Origin: Thalassoroseus pseudoceratinae
GTDB taxonomy: Bacteria > Planctomycetota > Planctomycetia > Planctomycetales > Planctomycetaceae
NCBI RefSeq assembly: GCF_011634775.1
Contig: NZ_JAALXT010000005.1
Location: 679,490 to 743,489, forward strand
Length of the DNA stretch: 64,000 nt
Reading direction: 5' to 3'
The translations under genes and the position numbers were made by a program. The notes beneath the pieces are model-generated. The model was not told where the DNA came from, did not search any database, and worked only from the letters and a program-made list of their open reading frames with translations. Of the stretch, positions 55,920-64,000 are shown piece by piece. How positions within the stretch are numbered: the first letter of the stretch is position 1; each line of letters begins with the position of its first letter.

Positions 55920-56606
55920 ATGAGTCGTTTGTTTTCTTACACTCTGCTGACTTTTGTTGTAGCGGCCTCGATCGGAATGAATGCGCAGGCATCTCCGATT
56001 GTGAATGGGGAGTTTGATTCAGTACACATTGATGTGACTCCCCCGGATCTAGGTTGGCAGTCTATCGGTAATCCGGTGGTAATAAGTGCCCAAGCCGAAC
56101 TGTCTACTGACACATCGATACTCGCTGGAGCCATTGCAAACTTTGTTGACCTTTCAGTTTCTCGTCTAGAAGAATTTGGCGACAGCCCAGCCAATGGCTC
56201 GGCAATCAAGCAGACATTTGAAGTGCTGACTGGAGGTAAATTGTCGTTCGACTGGAGCTTTATTACTTCGGAGAATAATACAGGTGAAAACAATGATTTC
56301 GCGTTTTGGAGTTTGTCTGGGGCGAATAATGGAGAGCGGCTTGCTAATGCCGAATCAGGGGCAACCGCCTTTCAGACGAAGACCTATGACGTGGATTCAG
56401 CCGGGATTTATACGCTGGCGTTTGGTGTAATGAACGAAAACAATGATTTTGGCCCTTCTCAGCTCTTAATTGATAATGTGAGCTTTGAGGCGACAGCAAC
56501 GTCTGGGTCACCGACTCCAGAACCCGGAACATGGGCGATGATGGCCTTGGGTATGATTGGGTTTGCTGGCGTCTGGTATCGACAGAAAGTGGCCGTCGTT
56601 GGCTGA
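55920..56606 (+). CDS. PEP-CTERM exported protein
   Basis: 228 residues. Signal sequence (SYTLLTFVVAASIGMNAQAS), a beta-rich middle (SPIVNGEFDSVHIDVTPPDL ... TYDVDSAGIYTLAFGVMNEN), and a PEP-CTERM tail TPEPGTWAMMALGMIGFAG with basic YRQK. The middle is like the carbohydrate-binding jelly-roll domains found in this protein class. It lies 36 bases after the DUF1559 gene and may be co-transcribed. Processing needs an exosortase that is not in the window. Confidence 0.87.
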   Translation: MSRLFSYTLLTFVVAASIGMNAQASPIVNGEFDSVHIDVTPPDLGWQSIGNPVVISAQAELSTDTSILAGAIANFVDLSVSRLEEFGDSPANGSAIKQTFEVLTGGKLSFDWSFITSENNTGENNDFAFWSLSGANNGERLANAESGATAFQTKTYDVDSAGIYTLAFGVMNENNDFGPSQLLIDNVSFEATATSGSPTPEPGTWAMMALGMIGFAGVWYRQKVAVVG

Positions 56607-56680
56607 GTGCACGATGAGGTGACGTGCCCCGCTGGATCATCGAGACGGCAGACGGAAGGTTAGCCGCCTCCTCCATTCCG

Positions 56681-56899
56681 CTAGGACTTCACCGAACGTA
56701 GCAGATTTGAGATCGCCCAGCCTCGTCGGGGTGGTGTTCGAGTGGGTTGCGGGTTGGCCGCGGTGCTTGAGGCCGCGGCGAGGTTTTCGTGTTGATCGAG
56801 CCATTGCTCGCACTGTTTCCAACTACCGGTGAAAACAGCGTGGCCGGATTCATCGAGGACGCTGCAGAATTGCCGTCCTAAATCGAGGTGATATCGCAT
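56681..56899 (-). CDS. Small conserved-looking protein
   Basis: 72 residues, MRYHLDLGRQFCSVLDESGH then AVFTGSWKQCEQWLDQHENL and a Pro/Thr/Arg-rich tail. GGAGGA lies about seven bases before the ATG at 56899. The compact fold-like N-terminus (LDxG..FCSVLD..GxAVFTGSWxxCEQWLD) resembles short proteins common in planctomycetes. Function unknown. It is convergent with the PEP-CTERM gene. Confidence 0.6.
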   Translation of the reverse strand: MRYHLDLGRQFCSVLDESGHAVFTGSWKQCEQWLDQHENLAAASSTAANPQPTRTPPRRGWAISNLLRSVKS

Positions 56900-57477
56900 A
56901 TACGTGTTCCTCCAATTTCCGTCGTGGAAACTGAGACAACGAAAAATCGGCCCGAAAGACTTCGGAAATGATTGCTACCGCGAGGGTCATCATGACATTC
57001 ATGATAACCAAGCGTTCAAATATCGGGAACAAAACCAGCGGAGGCTGGCGATTTCGGCGAAATGCCTGTGGAAAGTTGCCAAAAGACCGAACGGTATCGT
57101 TAAAACCCCTCTAATCGCTACAACTGAGCAATGTGAACAAAAGTCACACACTGGTCTTCAATCATTCAAATCGAGAATTCGATCCCTGTTGATGAAAACG
57201 AGGTTGATTTGACCAACTCGGAATTTAAAATCAGAAAGGAATTGTGTACAGACCTATCTTCCTACGGAGTCGGCTCACCACATCTCACCAGCGAAATTTG
57301 GTAAGGAAATGTGCGGAAAATTGCCGTTGCAGGAAGACCACTAGGTATTGTAGTCACTATTACTTACATTTGTCCAACCGATTTTCAAAAAATCGGGGCA
57401 AATTAGCCCGCAAAAGTTCATCAACGCTCATTTGAACTGCACCTCGCTGGCACGAGATTTTAACAGGATGCATCCTC
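56900..57477. other. Intergenic region, no gene seen
   Basis: About 580 bases between the divergent small gene and the FHA gene. The only frames are short and lack start signals. It must hold the promoters for both genes. Confidence 0.4.
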
Positions 57478-59142
57478 ATGCGCCGTAGTACCAACGACCG
57501 TCGCCGCCGTTTGGTGCTCTCTAATTACAACGACGATGCGGAATCCGAATCCGAAGAGCTGCCCACCGACGATGCCAATATTCACATCGCGGAAGATAGC
57601 AGCGACGAACATCTTGCGGAATTCTCCGACGCGGTCGCAGCGGCCACCAACGACTCCCGCATCCAACTACTGGCCGGGGTCGATATTCGGAAATGCCCCG
57701 AAATCGGCAAACGCTTCTCCCAACTCATCATTCCGCGAAAGCCCCGGACTGCGGTCGAGTTGCGAATCACACGGTTGCATGACGGCAAGACCTTTGATCG
57801 TCAGGTCCGTTCGGCGTTTGCGATTGTCGGAAGTGGGCCGGACTGTCAGCTGAAACTAACTGACCCGTCAGTCAAAGATCGCGAGATGGTCTTCCAGCGG
57901 ATCGGTCATCGGATTCTGTGCATCTCACTTTGTGGGAAACATCAAGTCCGACACCGTCCGGGAGTCCATCGATTCCGTTGGCTCGTTCCCAATGATGAGG
58001 TCGTCGTTGGTGCCTACGGGATCACTTGCCTGCCGAGTATGGAACGATCGACCGACGAATTCGAAGTTCCACCAGTTGACGTCGACACCCTCTTCGAGCC
58101 GTGGATTGACGAAAGCGAAGCGGATGCGGCCGCTTGGAATCAGTCCCCAAAATCCGCTTTTCTGCCTTTGGAGGGCGAGGACGCGACGTCAATACGACTC
58201 GACTCCCGTTTGATCACCTTGATCGGGCGGGGCACCTATTGCGGGTTCCGAATTGTCGATCCCCACGTCTCGCGAGTCCATGGGGCCGTCCTGTCGACCA
58301 ACGAAGGAGTTTGGATTCAAGACTTCGAAACCCCCGACGGCATTCGTGTGAACGGCAGGTGCGTCCGCCGAAGCAAACTACATGAGGGCGACGAAATCCA
58401 GATCGGTCGCTCTCGGTATCGGTTCACCGAATCGCTTGGCTCAGACACCGGCCGAGTCATCATCACCGAACCGAAGTCCGAGAAAGAACCAGAGTTCAAG
58501 GCTAGCGAAGAATCTCAATCAACACTCGAACAATCGGATGGTCTCAAAACCGTCCCCGATTTTCAGGTCAGTGCAGGGGCTCCGAGCAATGAAGATGAGC
58601 TGGACTTAACTCGATCTTTGATGTGGGTGATTCAGGAGCAAAATTCGACGCCCGCGTTTTGCACGTCACCGGCAACGCAAGTTGACGCCACGCAAGCGAT
58701 CGTCGAAGGTGTCAATGGTGCACTCGTCCATATGCGGCAGGAGATGCACCAGCAGTTTCAGCAACAAACCGAAATGCTGACGACGCTGGTCGATTCGATC
58801 CGCCGGGACATCAAGGAGGAACTTTGCGAAGAGATTCGCCAACTCGCACGAATCACGTCCGAGATTCAACGCGTGCAGCAAATAATGCTGGAAAATATGG
58901 CCAACAAGTCGGAATCAAACGGTCAAGAGAAGCGTGAACCTTCGAAGCTTGTGACAGACAACAGCCAATCGAAGGAACGCGTCTCGACTCCACCGCCGGT
59001 CAGCCAGGGGATTTCGCCGGCAGAGTTAGATGACTCCGACGAAGCAATGGATCCCATGAATGTGGTTGTCCGACTTCGAGAGCTCGAGAACGAACGGACA
59101 AGCCGATGGCAGAAGTTACTTCGTCTCGTCCAGCAGCCGTAG
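57478..59142 (+). CDS. Protein with two FHA domains and a coiled-coil tail
   Basis: 554 residues, presumably cytoplasmic because no signal or membrane segment is seen. A first FHA-like domain (about 95-185; FAIVGSGPDCQLKLTDPSVK) is degenerate. The second (about 240-325; LITLIGRGTYCGFRIVDPHV, SRVHGAVLSTNEGVWIQDFE, GIRVNGRCVRRSKLHEGDEI) keeps the phosphothreonine-binding Gly-Arg, Ser-x-x-His and Asn-Gly motifs. After a variable linker, residues about 420-490 form a coiled coil (MRQEMHQQFQQQTEMLTTLV). FHA domains bind phosphothreonine, so Hanks-type kinases such as those at 3.8-12 kb are possible partners, although not adjacent. The TPR gene follows 140 bases later. Confidence 0.88.
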   Translation: MRRSTNDRRRRLVLSNYNDDAESESEELPTDDANIHIAEDSSDEHLAEFSDAVAAATNDSRIQLLAGVDIRKCPEIGKRFSQLIIPRKPRTAVELRITRLHDGKTFDRQVRSAFAIVGSGPDCQLKLTDPSVKDREMVFQRIGHRILCISLCGKHQVRHRPGVHRFRWLVPNDEVVVGAYGITCLPSMERSTDEFEVPPVDVDTLFEPWIDESEADAAAWNQSPKSAFLPLEGEDATSIRLDSRLITLIGRGTYCGFRIVDPHVSRVHGAVLSTNEGVWIQDFETPDGIRVNGRCVRRSKLHEGDEIQIGRSRYRFTESLGSDTGRVIITEPKSEKEPEFKASEESQSTLEQSDGLKTVPDFQVSAGAPSNEDELDLTRSLMWVIQEQNSTPAFCTSPATQVDATQAIVEGVNGALVHMRQEMHQQFQQQTEMLTTLVDSIRRDIKEELCEEIRQLARITSEIQRVQQIMLENMANKSESNGQEKREPSKLVTDNSQSKERVSTPPPVSQGISPAELDDSDEAMDPMNVVVRLRELENERTSRWQKLLRLVQQP

Positions 59143-59282
59143 GACAAGGTTCGTCGTTTCTAATAGTCCCCAGTTGATGGCGTCACTCAGCCGGTTGGTA
59201 TTCGATGTATCGGCGTTGCAACCCGCACCCCACCTGATCACACACGTCCCTCCCTTCCAAACAGTCAAAGCGACACAGTTCC

Positions 59283-62200
59283 ATGGCAAAGCCAGCGCAG
59301 CCAGAACCGAAAACGCCCCCGAAGAAGTCCCATTCAAAATCTCAAGCGCAGAAGTCTCGTTCCGTGAAATCTTCCAATGAGCAGCCGGAAGTCGAATACC
59401 GATTCGCCACGAAACGGTTTTTCGCCGGCATACTAGTCGTCGCTCTCCTGGCCGGCGGATTCCATTTGTTGCGTCTGTTCATGATCGAACGCAACGTCGG
59501 CGAGATTTTTAACCGGGCGGTCGCGGCGGAGAAAGACGGTCGCAACAACGATGCCCTGAAACTGTTTGGTCAATATCTGCAGTTTCGTCCTGATGACATT
59601 TCTGCCCTCGAACGCACGGCTGAATTGCTCGACCAAGACAGTGGAAACCCCAACTCTTGGCGGTCCATTGCGGATGTCTTCGAGAAGGTTTTGCGTCTGG
59701 AACCCGAACGCGACGAGATCCGACTTCGGCTGGTTCGCACCCTGATGAAGCTGGGGAGATACCGCGGCGTCAACTACTACACCGCCGCCAGCAGCCACAT
59801 CGATCGGCTGTTGTCGACTGCTGAGTATTCCCGAAATCATGAACTCACCCTGTCCAAGGCCCGAATCAAACGTGCAGCCGGGCAGTATGATGAAGCCGCC
59901 GTCTGGTATGCGTTGGCGATCGACCGAGACCCGCAAGATGTCGACTCCTATGCGGAATTCGCCGCACTCTCTCGAAGTGAAGAAATTGTTCCCATCCAGG
60001 CGGAATGGTCGTCTGAGGAAAAGGCTTTGAGTGACCCCGCGTTGCTCGAAGTGTTCCCCGAAGAAACCGGAAAAATGAGTGCGAAGGAGCTGTCGCGTCG
60101 GATCGCGAGCCGAATGGTTCAAGAGGCGAAACCAGAGTATCTGGCGTTGTGGCGACGTGGGGAACTTCATCAATCCTGGGGCGAATTGGACGCCGCGACG
60201 GCGGATATCGAAGAAGCCCTCGAACTGCCGGAAGCTCTGAATGACTCACGTTTTCTCCTAACAGCCGCGATGCTTGAACAAGCTCAAGCGCGGGCCGCGA
60301 CACTCGGGAATCGGATTGACGAGGCCCAGAATCACCGCAAAGCCGCCAAACGCTACGCACTCAAGGGGACAGAGGCTGAGCCGCCAGAACCCCGATTGCA
60401 ACTGGTGCTTTCCGATCTTGTCTTGGAACAGAGCCGAAACGCAGAGGCGTTGCAAGAGGCGGAAGGCTATCTCCGCAGCGGAATCGAAGAGGCCAAGTCC
60501 TTGCGAGAACCGGCCGAAGATGACGAAGAGGATCAATCAAGCCGGAAGCAACCGGAAATTGAAGAGCTTCGTCGCCTGGTGGAATCGGAAGTCCGAATGC
60601 GTTGGGCACTGGCCGATCTGTTCTTGAAACAGGCCGAAATCGGCGTCATCACGCAGGCCAAAGCCGACAGTGCTGCCAACGAACAAATGGAAACAATTCG
60701 CTCGATCGGCGGACGAGACGAACTAACCATCCTGCTGAGCGGCCAACTCCTGGCACACAACGGTCAATATGCGGAAGCGGCAAAACTCTTGGAGCAACTG
60801 CGACCACGACTGGCCGGACTGACCGAGTTTCGCAAACGACTCGACTTGCTACTCGCGTCGTGCTACTCGCGTTTGCAGAACCCGGACCGTCGGATTGAGA
60901 TCTTCCGCAGCAGCGTTGAGACGGATCCATTTTGGATCCCAGGTCGTATCGAACTCGCGAACGCTCTCGGCGATGCCGGTCGCATTGACGAAGCGATTCG
61001 TGAGTACGCTCCGCTGACGAACATTCCGAACGTTGCTCAATCACTCGCGCGATTGGTGTTGCTCCGCGAATTGCAAAAACCAGCGGATCAACGCAACCTC
61101 GAAGCAATGGAAAAGGCGGTTCAGCAGGCGGAGAAAGTCGCAGCCGACGAACCCGCCACAGCCGTCTTGCGTGCGGAGCTCCATGTTGCCCGCAACGAGT
61201 ACACGGCAGCCATCGATGTGCTCGAGAAAGTCTCGAAGGGACATCCGGATGCCAAAGAACTGTGGCAGGCGCAATTCAATGTCGTCGTGAATCGCAAAGA
61301 CTTGGGCACCCCAGAGCGTGCCGCGGCGGCAGAAGACTTGATCGCCAAGGCGGAGAAAACTCACGGCGACACCGTTGAAATCCGCTTAGCGAAAGCCGAG
61401 TTGGCAAAGTTGCAGGGGCCGGAATTACTCCGAAAAGCCGTCGAGACCCTGGGCCAAGACGTCAAGGAGTTCACAAAGCCCGAACAAGTTCGGCTCTACG
61501 AAGGGCTCGTGCGATACGCGGCCGCAGCTAATATGCAGGATCAAACCCGATCACTTTGGAATCGAGTTGTCTCCATTCGACCGGATTACCTTCCGGGGTG
61601 GATGGCAATCGCAGAACTCGCCGCACGTGCCGGTGATCAGGCCGAAGTTGCAAAATCCCTCAAGGCAGTCCGCGAAATTGAAGGCCCAAAAGGCCCGAAC
61701 GGCGACTACATTGACGCCTTATGGACCGTCCGTCAAATCGCGAAGTCCGTCGAAGGGCAAACCGATTCCAAAGTCGACATTGCCGAGCTAAAAAAAGAGT
61801 TGGAACGCCCTCGCCAACTGTTGCAACGTGCCGCCGAAAATCGAGCTTATTGGGCTGCTGTTCCCCATCTGCAAGGAACGTTGGAGGCGGCGCTGGGCAA
61901 TCAGCAAGCAGCGTTCGCTCACTACGAGCGTGCTCGTCAACTTGGCGATTTCTCGCCGGATGTTGTTCGCTACATCGTAGAATATCACCGAGCCAACAAG
62001 AATTTCGATCTCGCCGATGCTGTTATACGTCAAGCCGAACAAGCCAGCACCGCACTCGTGTCCGATGATCTGAAGAGGTTGGCCTGGAAAGTGGCGTTGG
62101 AACGCGGGCAAGTGGATGCCGCCATCAACTATTCTCGACAGTTGGCGGGCGAATCGAACGACTTTCGAGACCGCATCGCTCACGCGCATCTTTTGTTCGC

Positions 62201-64000
62201 TAAGTATCGCTCGATGATGAAAGACGAGCAGCAAAGCCAACGAGCACAGGACCTGTTGCAACAAGCTCGTTCGATCTATCGCGAAGTCGTCAACGATGCC
62301 CCACGACAACCGGAAGCGTGGTTTGCGTATGTCGTCTTTCTGTGGCGAGTGGGAGACGAGGAAGATGCACGGAAAGCTGTCGAGGAAGCAGCGGACAAAC
62401 TGCCGGAAACACCGCCACACATGAAACCGCTCAGCTTGGCACAGTACAGCGAAGTCGTGCAGCAGCCTCAAAAAGCAGCCGAGTATTATCGAGCCGCCGT
62501 CGAAGCTGCTCCGGATAACGTTGCCTTGAGAATGGCAGTTGCCGACTTTTTCAGCCGAACGAAAGCACTTGCTGAGGCTGACAAACACCTTTCTTACTTG
62601 GTGAATCCGGAGAATGACGTTCCCGCCGATGCCGCCGCTTGGGCACGTCGTCGCCGAGCATTCACAACCGCAGCCCGCGGGCGATACGAAGACGTGGAAC
62701 GAGCTCTGCAGATGCTCCGCCGGACAGCCGGTTCGGACGAAGTTCCGTTGGTCGACTTGCGAGCTCAGGTGTCCATTCTCGCGGACCGGGTCAGCTTGGC
62801 AGACCGAAAGCAACTGATCGCAATCCTGGAGCAACTCCGAAAACGAACCTCACTGAGCGACAGCGAAATGCTGCGACTGGCCTCGTTGTACGAACAAACC
62901 GACGGATGGCCCACGGCGAAACTGCTGTTGGAAGAATTACTCGAACGTGATGGAGCTGAACCGGGATTCCTATCGTCGTACATCCGTGGTTGCGTGAAGC
63001 ACGAGCCTGACGACGATCGCTTGGAGAATCGTCTGCTGTCCCGTCTCGATCGACTTCGTGTTCTTGAACCTCACAGCGTCCGCACGGCTGTCACCAATGC
63101 CGAATTCGATGCGCGTTTCCACGGAGACGAAGCAGCCCGATTGACTCTGACTTCCTTCGCAGGCCACCTCATCCACCCAACAAGCGACGGTGCGGCCGAA
63201 ATTACCGCAACCGAGCGAGTGTCACTTCGCACGGCCGCGATGACCGCGGAAAAACTTGGATTAACGGAAACAGCAGAATCGCTGTACCGCCAGTACGCCC
63301 AAGCATCGCCAAGGGCGGAAGACATCATGACCTTGGCCACTTATCTCGGTCGCCGCAACCAAGTCGATGCCGCCTTGAAGATCGTGGAAGAAAACGCTGA
63401 TCGAGTCGTTCCAGAAGCCGCAGCCGTCACTGCTGTGAATGTCGTCTCTCTGGGCAATTTCCCGCCGTCGACACTGGATCGTGCGGAGGAAATCGTGACC
63501 AAGGCCCTGGAGGACCGCCCGAACTCTCGCCGTATCTTCAACGCGATGGCGGCCCTCAAAGTCTTGCAGAAGCGATTCGACGAAGCAGAACTCCTTTATC
63601 GCCGAGTCCTGCAAGAAGATCAGTCCAATGTCGCCGCCCTGAACAATCTCGCATGGATGTTGGGAGTGACCGGCCGAAATCCAGAAGAGGCCGTCCGACT
63701 GATCAACGAAGCCATCGCCATCGCGGGACCGCTGGCAGACTTGGTCGACACCCGTGGCATGATCGACCTCTCCCGCGGATTGCCAGGAAAAGCAATGAAG
63801 GACCTCAAAACCGCCTTCGCCGACACACCAACCGCCAATATCGGCTACCATCTCGCCGTCGCCTACGACCGTCTCGACCAAGACCTAGCAGCTCGTAAAG
63901 CATTTGAACAGGCCCAAAGCCTCGGATTGGGAATCGAACAACTCCATCCGACAGAGCACGAGACATATCGAAAGCTCCTGGGAAAATTCGATTCTAACTA
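59283..64000 (+). CDS. Long membrane-anchored TPR protein, 3' end at window edge
   Basis: The frame is open from the ATG at 59283 to the last base, at least 1572 codons. The final two bases, TA, after FDSN suggest the stop codon may be just outside. The N-terminus is a Lys/Pro/Ser-rich segment, followed by one transmembrane helix (FFAGILVVALLAGGFHLLRL, about residues 48-67). A very long TPR solenoid then runs to the end, with units such as AAEKDGRNNDALKLFGQYLQ, LSKARIKRAAGQYDEAAVWY and LYRRVLQEDQSNVAALNNLA. Likely a periplasmic scaffold for protein assemblies, possibly in polysaccharide export or secretion. It is co-oriented with the FHA protein. The SD is not obvious. Confidence 0.88.
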   Translation, partial: MAKPAQPEPKTPPKKSHSKSQAQKSRSVKSSNEQPEVEYRFATKRFFAGILVVALLAGGFHLLRLFMIERNVGEIFNRAVAAEKDGRNNDALKLFGQYLQFRPDDISALERTAELLDQDSGNPNSWRSIADVFEKVLRLEPERDEIRLRLVRTLMKLGRYRGVNYYTAASSHIDRLLSTAEYSRNHELTLSKARIKRAAGQYDEAAVWYALAIDRDPQDVDSYAEFAALSRSEEIVPIQAEWSSEEKALSDPALLEVFPEETGKMSAKELSRRIASRMVQEAKPEYLALWRRGELHQSWGELDAATADIEEALELPEALNDSRFLLTAAMLEQAQARAATLGNRIDEAQNHRKAAKRYALKGTEAEPPEPRLQLVLSDLVLEQSRNAEALQEAEGYLRSGIEEAKSLREPAEDDEEDQSSRKQPEIEELRRLVESEVRMRWALADLFLKQAEIGVITQAKADSAANEQMETIRSIGGRDELTILLSGQLLAHNGQYAEAAKLLEQLRPRLAGLTEFRKRLDLLLASCYSRLQNPDRRIEIFRSSVETDPFWIPGRIELANALGDAGRIDEAIREYAPLTNIPNVAQSLARLVLLRELQKPADQRNLEAMEKAVQQAEKVAADEPATAVLRAELHVARNEYTAAIDVLEKVSKGHPDAKELWQAQFNVVVNRKDLGTPERAAAAEDLIAKAEKTHGDTVEIRLAKAELAKLQGPELLRKAVETLGQDVKEFTKPEQVRLYEGLVRYAAAANMQDQTRSLWNRVVSIRPDYLPGWMAIAELAARAGDQAEVAKSLKAVREIEGPKGPNGDYIDALWTVRQIAKSVEGQTDSKVDIAELKKELERPRQLLQRAAENRAYWAAVPHLQGTLEAALGNQQAAFAHYERARQLGDFSPDVVRYIVEYHRANKNFDLADAVIRQAEQASTALVSDDLKRLAWKVALERGQVDAAINYSRQLAGESNDFRDRIAHAHLLFAKYRSMMKDEQQSQRAQDLLQQARSIYREVVNDAPRQPEAWFAYVVFLWRVGDEEDARKAVEEAADKLPETPPHMKPLSLAQYSEVVQQPQKAAEYYRAAVEAAPDNVALRMAVADFFSRTKALAEADKHLSYLVNPENDVPADAAAWARRRRAFTTAARGRYEDVERALQMLRRTAGSDEVPLVDLRAQVSILADRVSLADRKQLIAILEQLRKRTSLSDSEMLRLASLYEQTDGWPTAKLLLEELLERDGAEPGFLSSYIRGCVKHEPDDDRLENRLLSRLDRLRVLEPHSVRTAVTNAEFDARFHGDEAARLTLTSFAGHLIHPTSDGAAEITATERVSLRTAAMTAEKLGLTETAESLYRQYAQASPRAEDIMTLATYLGRRNQVDAALKIVEENADRVVPEAAAVTAVNVVSLGNFPPSTLDRAEEIVTKALEDRPNSRRIFNAMAALKVLQKRFDEAELLYRRVLQEDQSNVAALNNLAWMLGVTGRNPEEAVRLINEAIAIAGPLADLVDTRGMIDLSRGLPGKAMKDLKTAFADTPTANIGYHLAVAYDRLDQDLAARKAFEQAQSLGLGIEQLHPTEHETYRKLLGKFDSN

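Noticed and set aside
59433..60173. Minus-strand frame of 246 codons
   Set aside because: Antisense shadow of the TPR gene; no recognisable protein features.
61788..62834. Minus-strand frame of 348 codons
   Set aside because: Antisense to the continuous TPR frame, which is supported by repeat periodicity.
1..64000. CRISPR arrays or classical phage structural genes
   Set aside because: No regularly spaced short repeats and no capsid, portal, terminase or tail genes were seen; mobile features are integrases, recombinases and IS remnants only.

Overview
The window looks like a chromosomal segment of a planctomycete (order Planctomycetales; genus not resolved). The evidence is the gene repertoire: a prepilin-like DUF1559 protein, PEP-CTERM proteins, a giant exoprotein with the planctomycete N-terminal LEQLEDRILLAG motif and a C-terminal dockerin-like calcium repeat, Hanks-type kinases fused to WD40 or formylglycine-enzyme-like domains beside a small sigma factor, and a GlmU-like nucleotidyltransferase beside glmS.

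Layout. 1-2.9 kb (minus): PilT (cut by the window edge) and PilB type IV pilus ATPases. 3.44 kb: tRNA-Ala(CGC), immediately followed by a dead copy of an integrase N-terminus. 3.8-16 kb (minus): a kinase-WD40 protein, a kinase with an FGE-like domain, its sigma factor and a large secreted protein. 16.2-18.8 kb (minus): a HlyD-type adaptor overlapping an orphan MacB-like periplasmic domain. 19.2-29.6 kb (plus): an ArsR remnant with palindromic operators, CoA-disulfide reductase/rhodanese, di-heme peroxidase fusion, cytochrome bd oxidase (cydAB), a di-heme cytochrome c, ZIP transporter, DsrE, UspA and cupin proteins; together this reads as a microaerobic redox and reactive-sulfur module. 29.6-30.7 kb: nested insertion-sequence remnants. 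31.1-43.4 kb: a 3842-residue exoprotein carrying an M91-like (NleD-type) metalloprotease domain, then a PEP-CTERM protein. 43.4-44.4 kb: a scar of broken mobile genes. 44.7-49.4 kb: a second copy of the tRNA 3' half joined to an intact tyrosine integrase, a frameshifted serine recombinase, several strong hairpins, and a class II tRNA with a leucine-type body but a UGG (proline) anticodon. 49.4-51.1 kb: three unknown genes. 51.4-54.6 kb: glmS and a GlmU-like gene. 54.8-56.9 kb: DUF1559, PEP-CTERM and a small conserved-looking protein. 57.5-64 kb: a double-FHA protein and a very long TPR protein reaching the window end.

The two tRNA-3'-half/integrase junctions at 3.47 and 44.70 kb are in the same orientation. 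They suggest that the 41 kb between them is an old tRNA-Ala-targeted island or a tandem array of integrative elements. Within it, two directly oriented remnants of one transposase flank 7.3-30 kb. The most unusual items are the odd tRNA, the M91-like domain in a planctomycete exoprotein, the kinase whose FGE-like domain sits between two copies of a repeat domain, and the nested island architecture. All calls are from reading the sequence; no database search was run.
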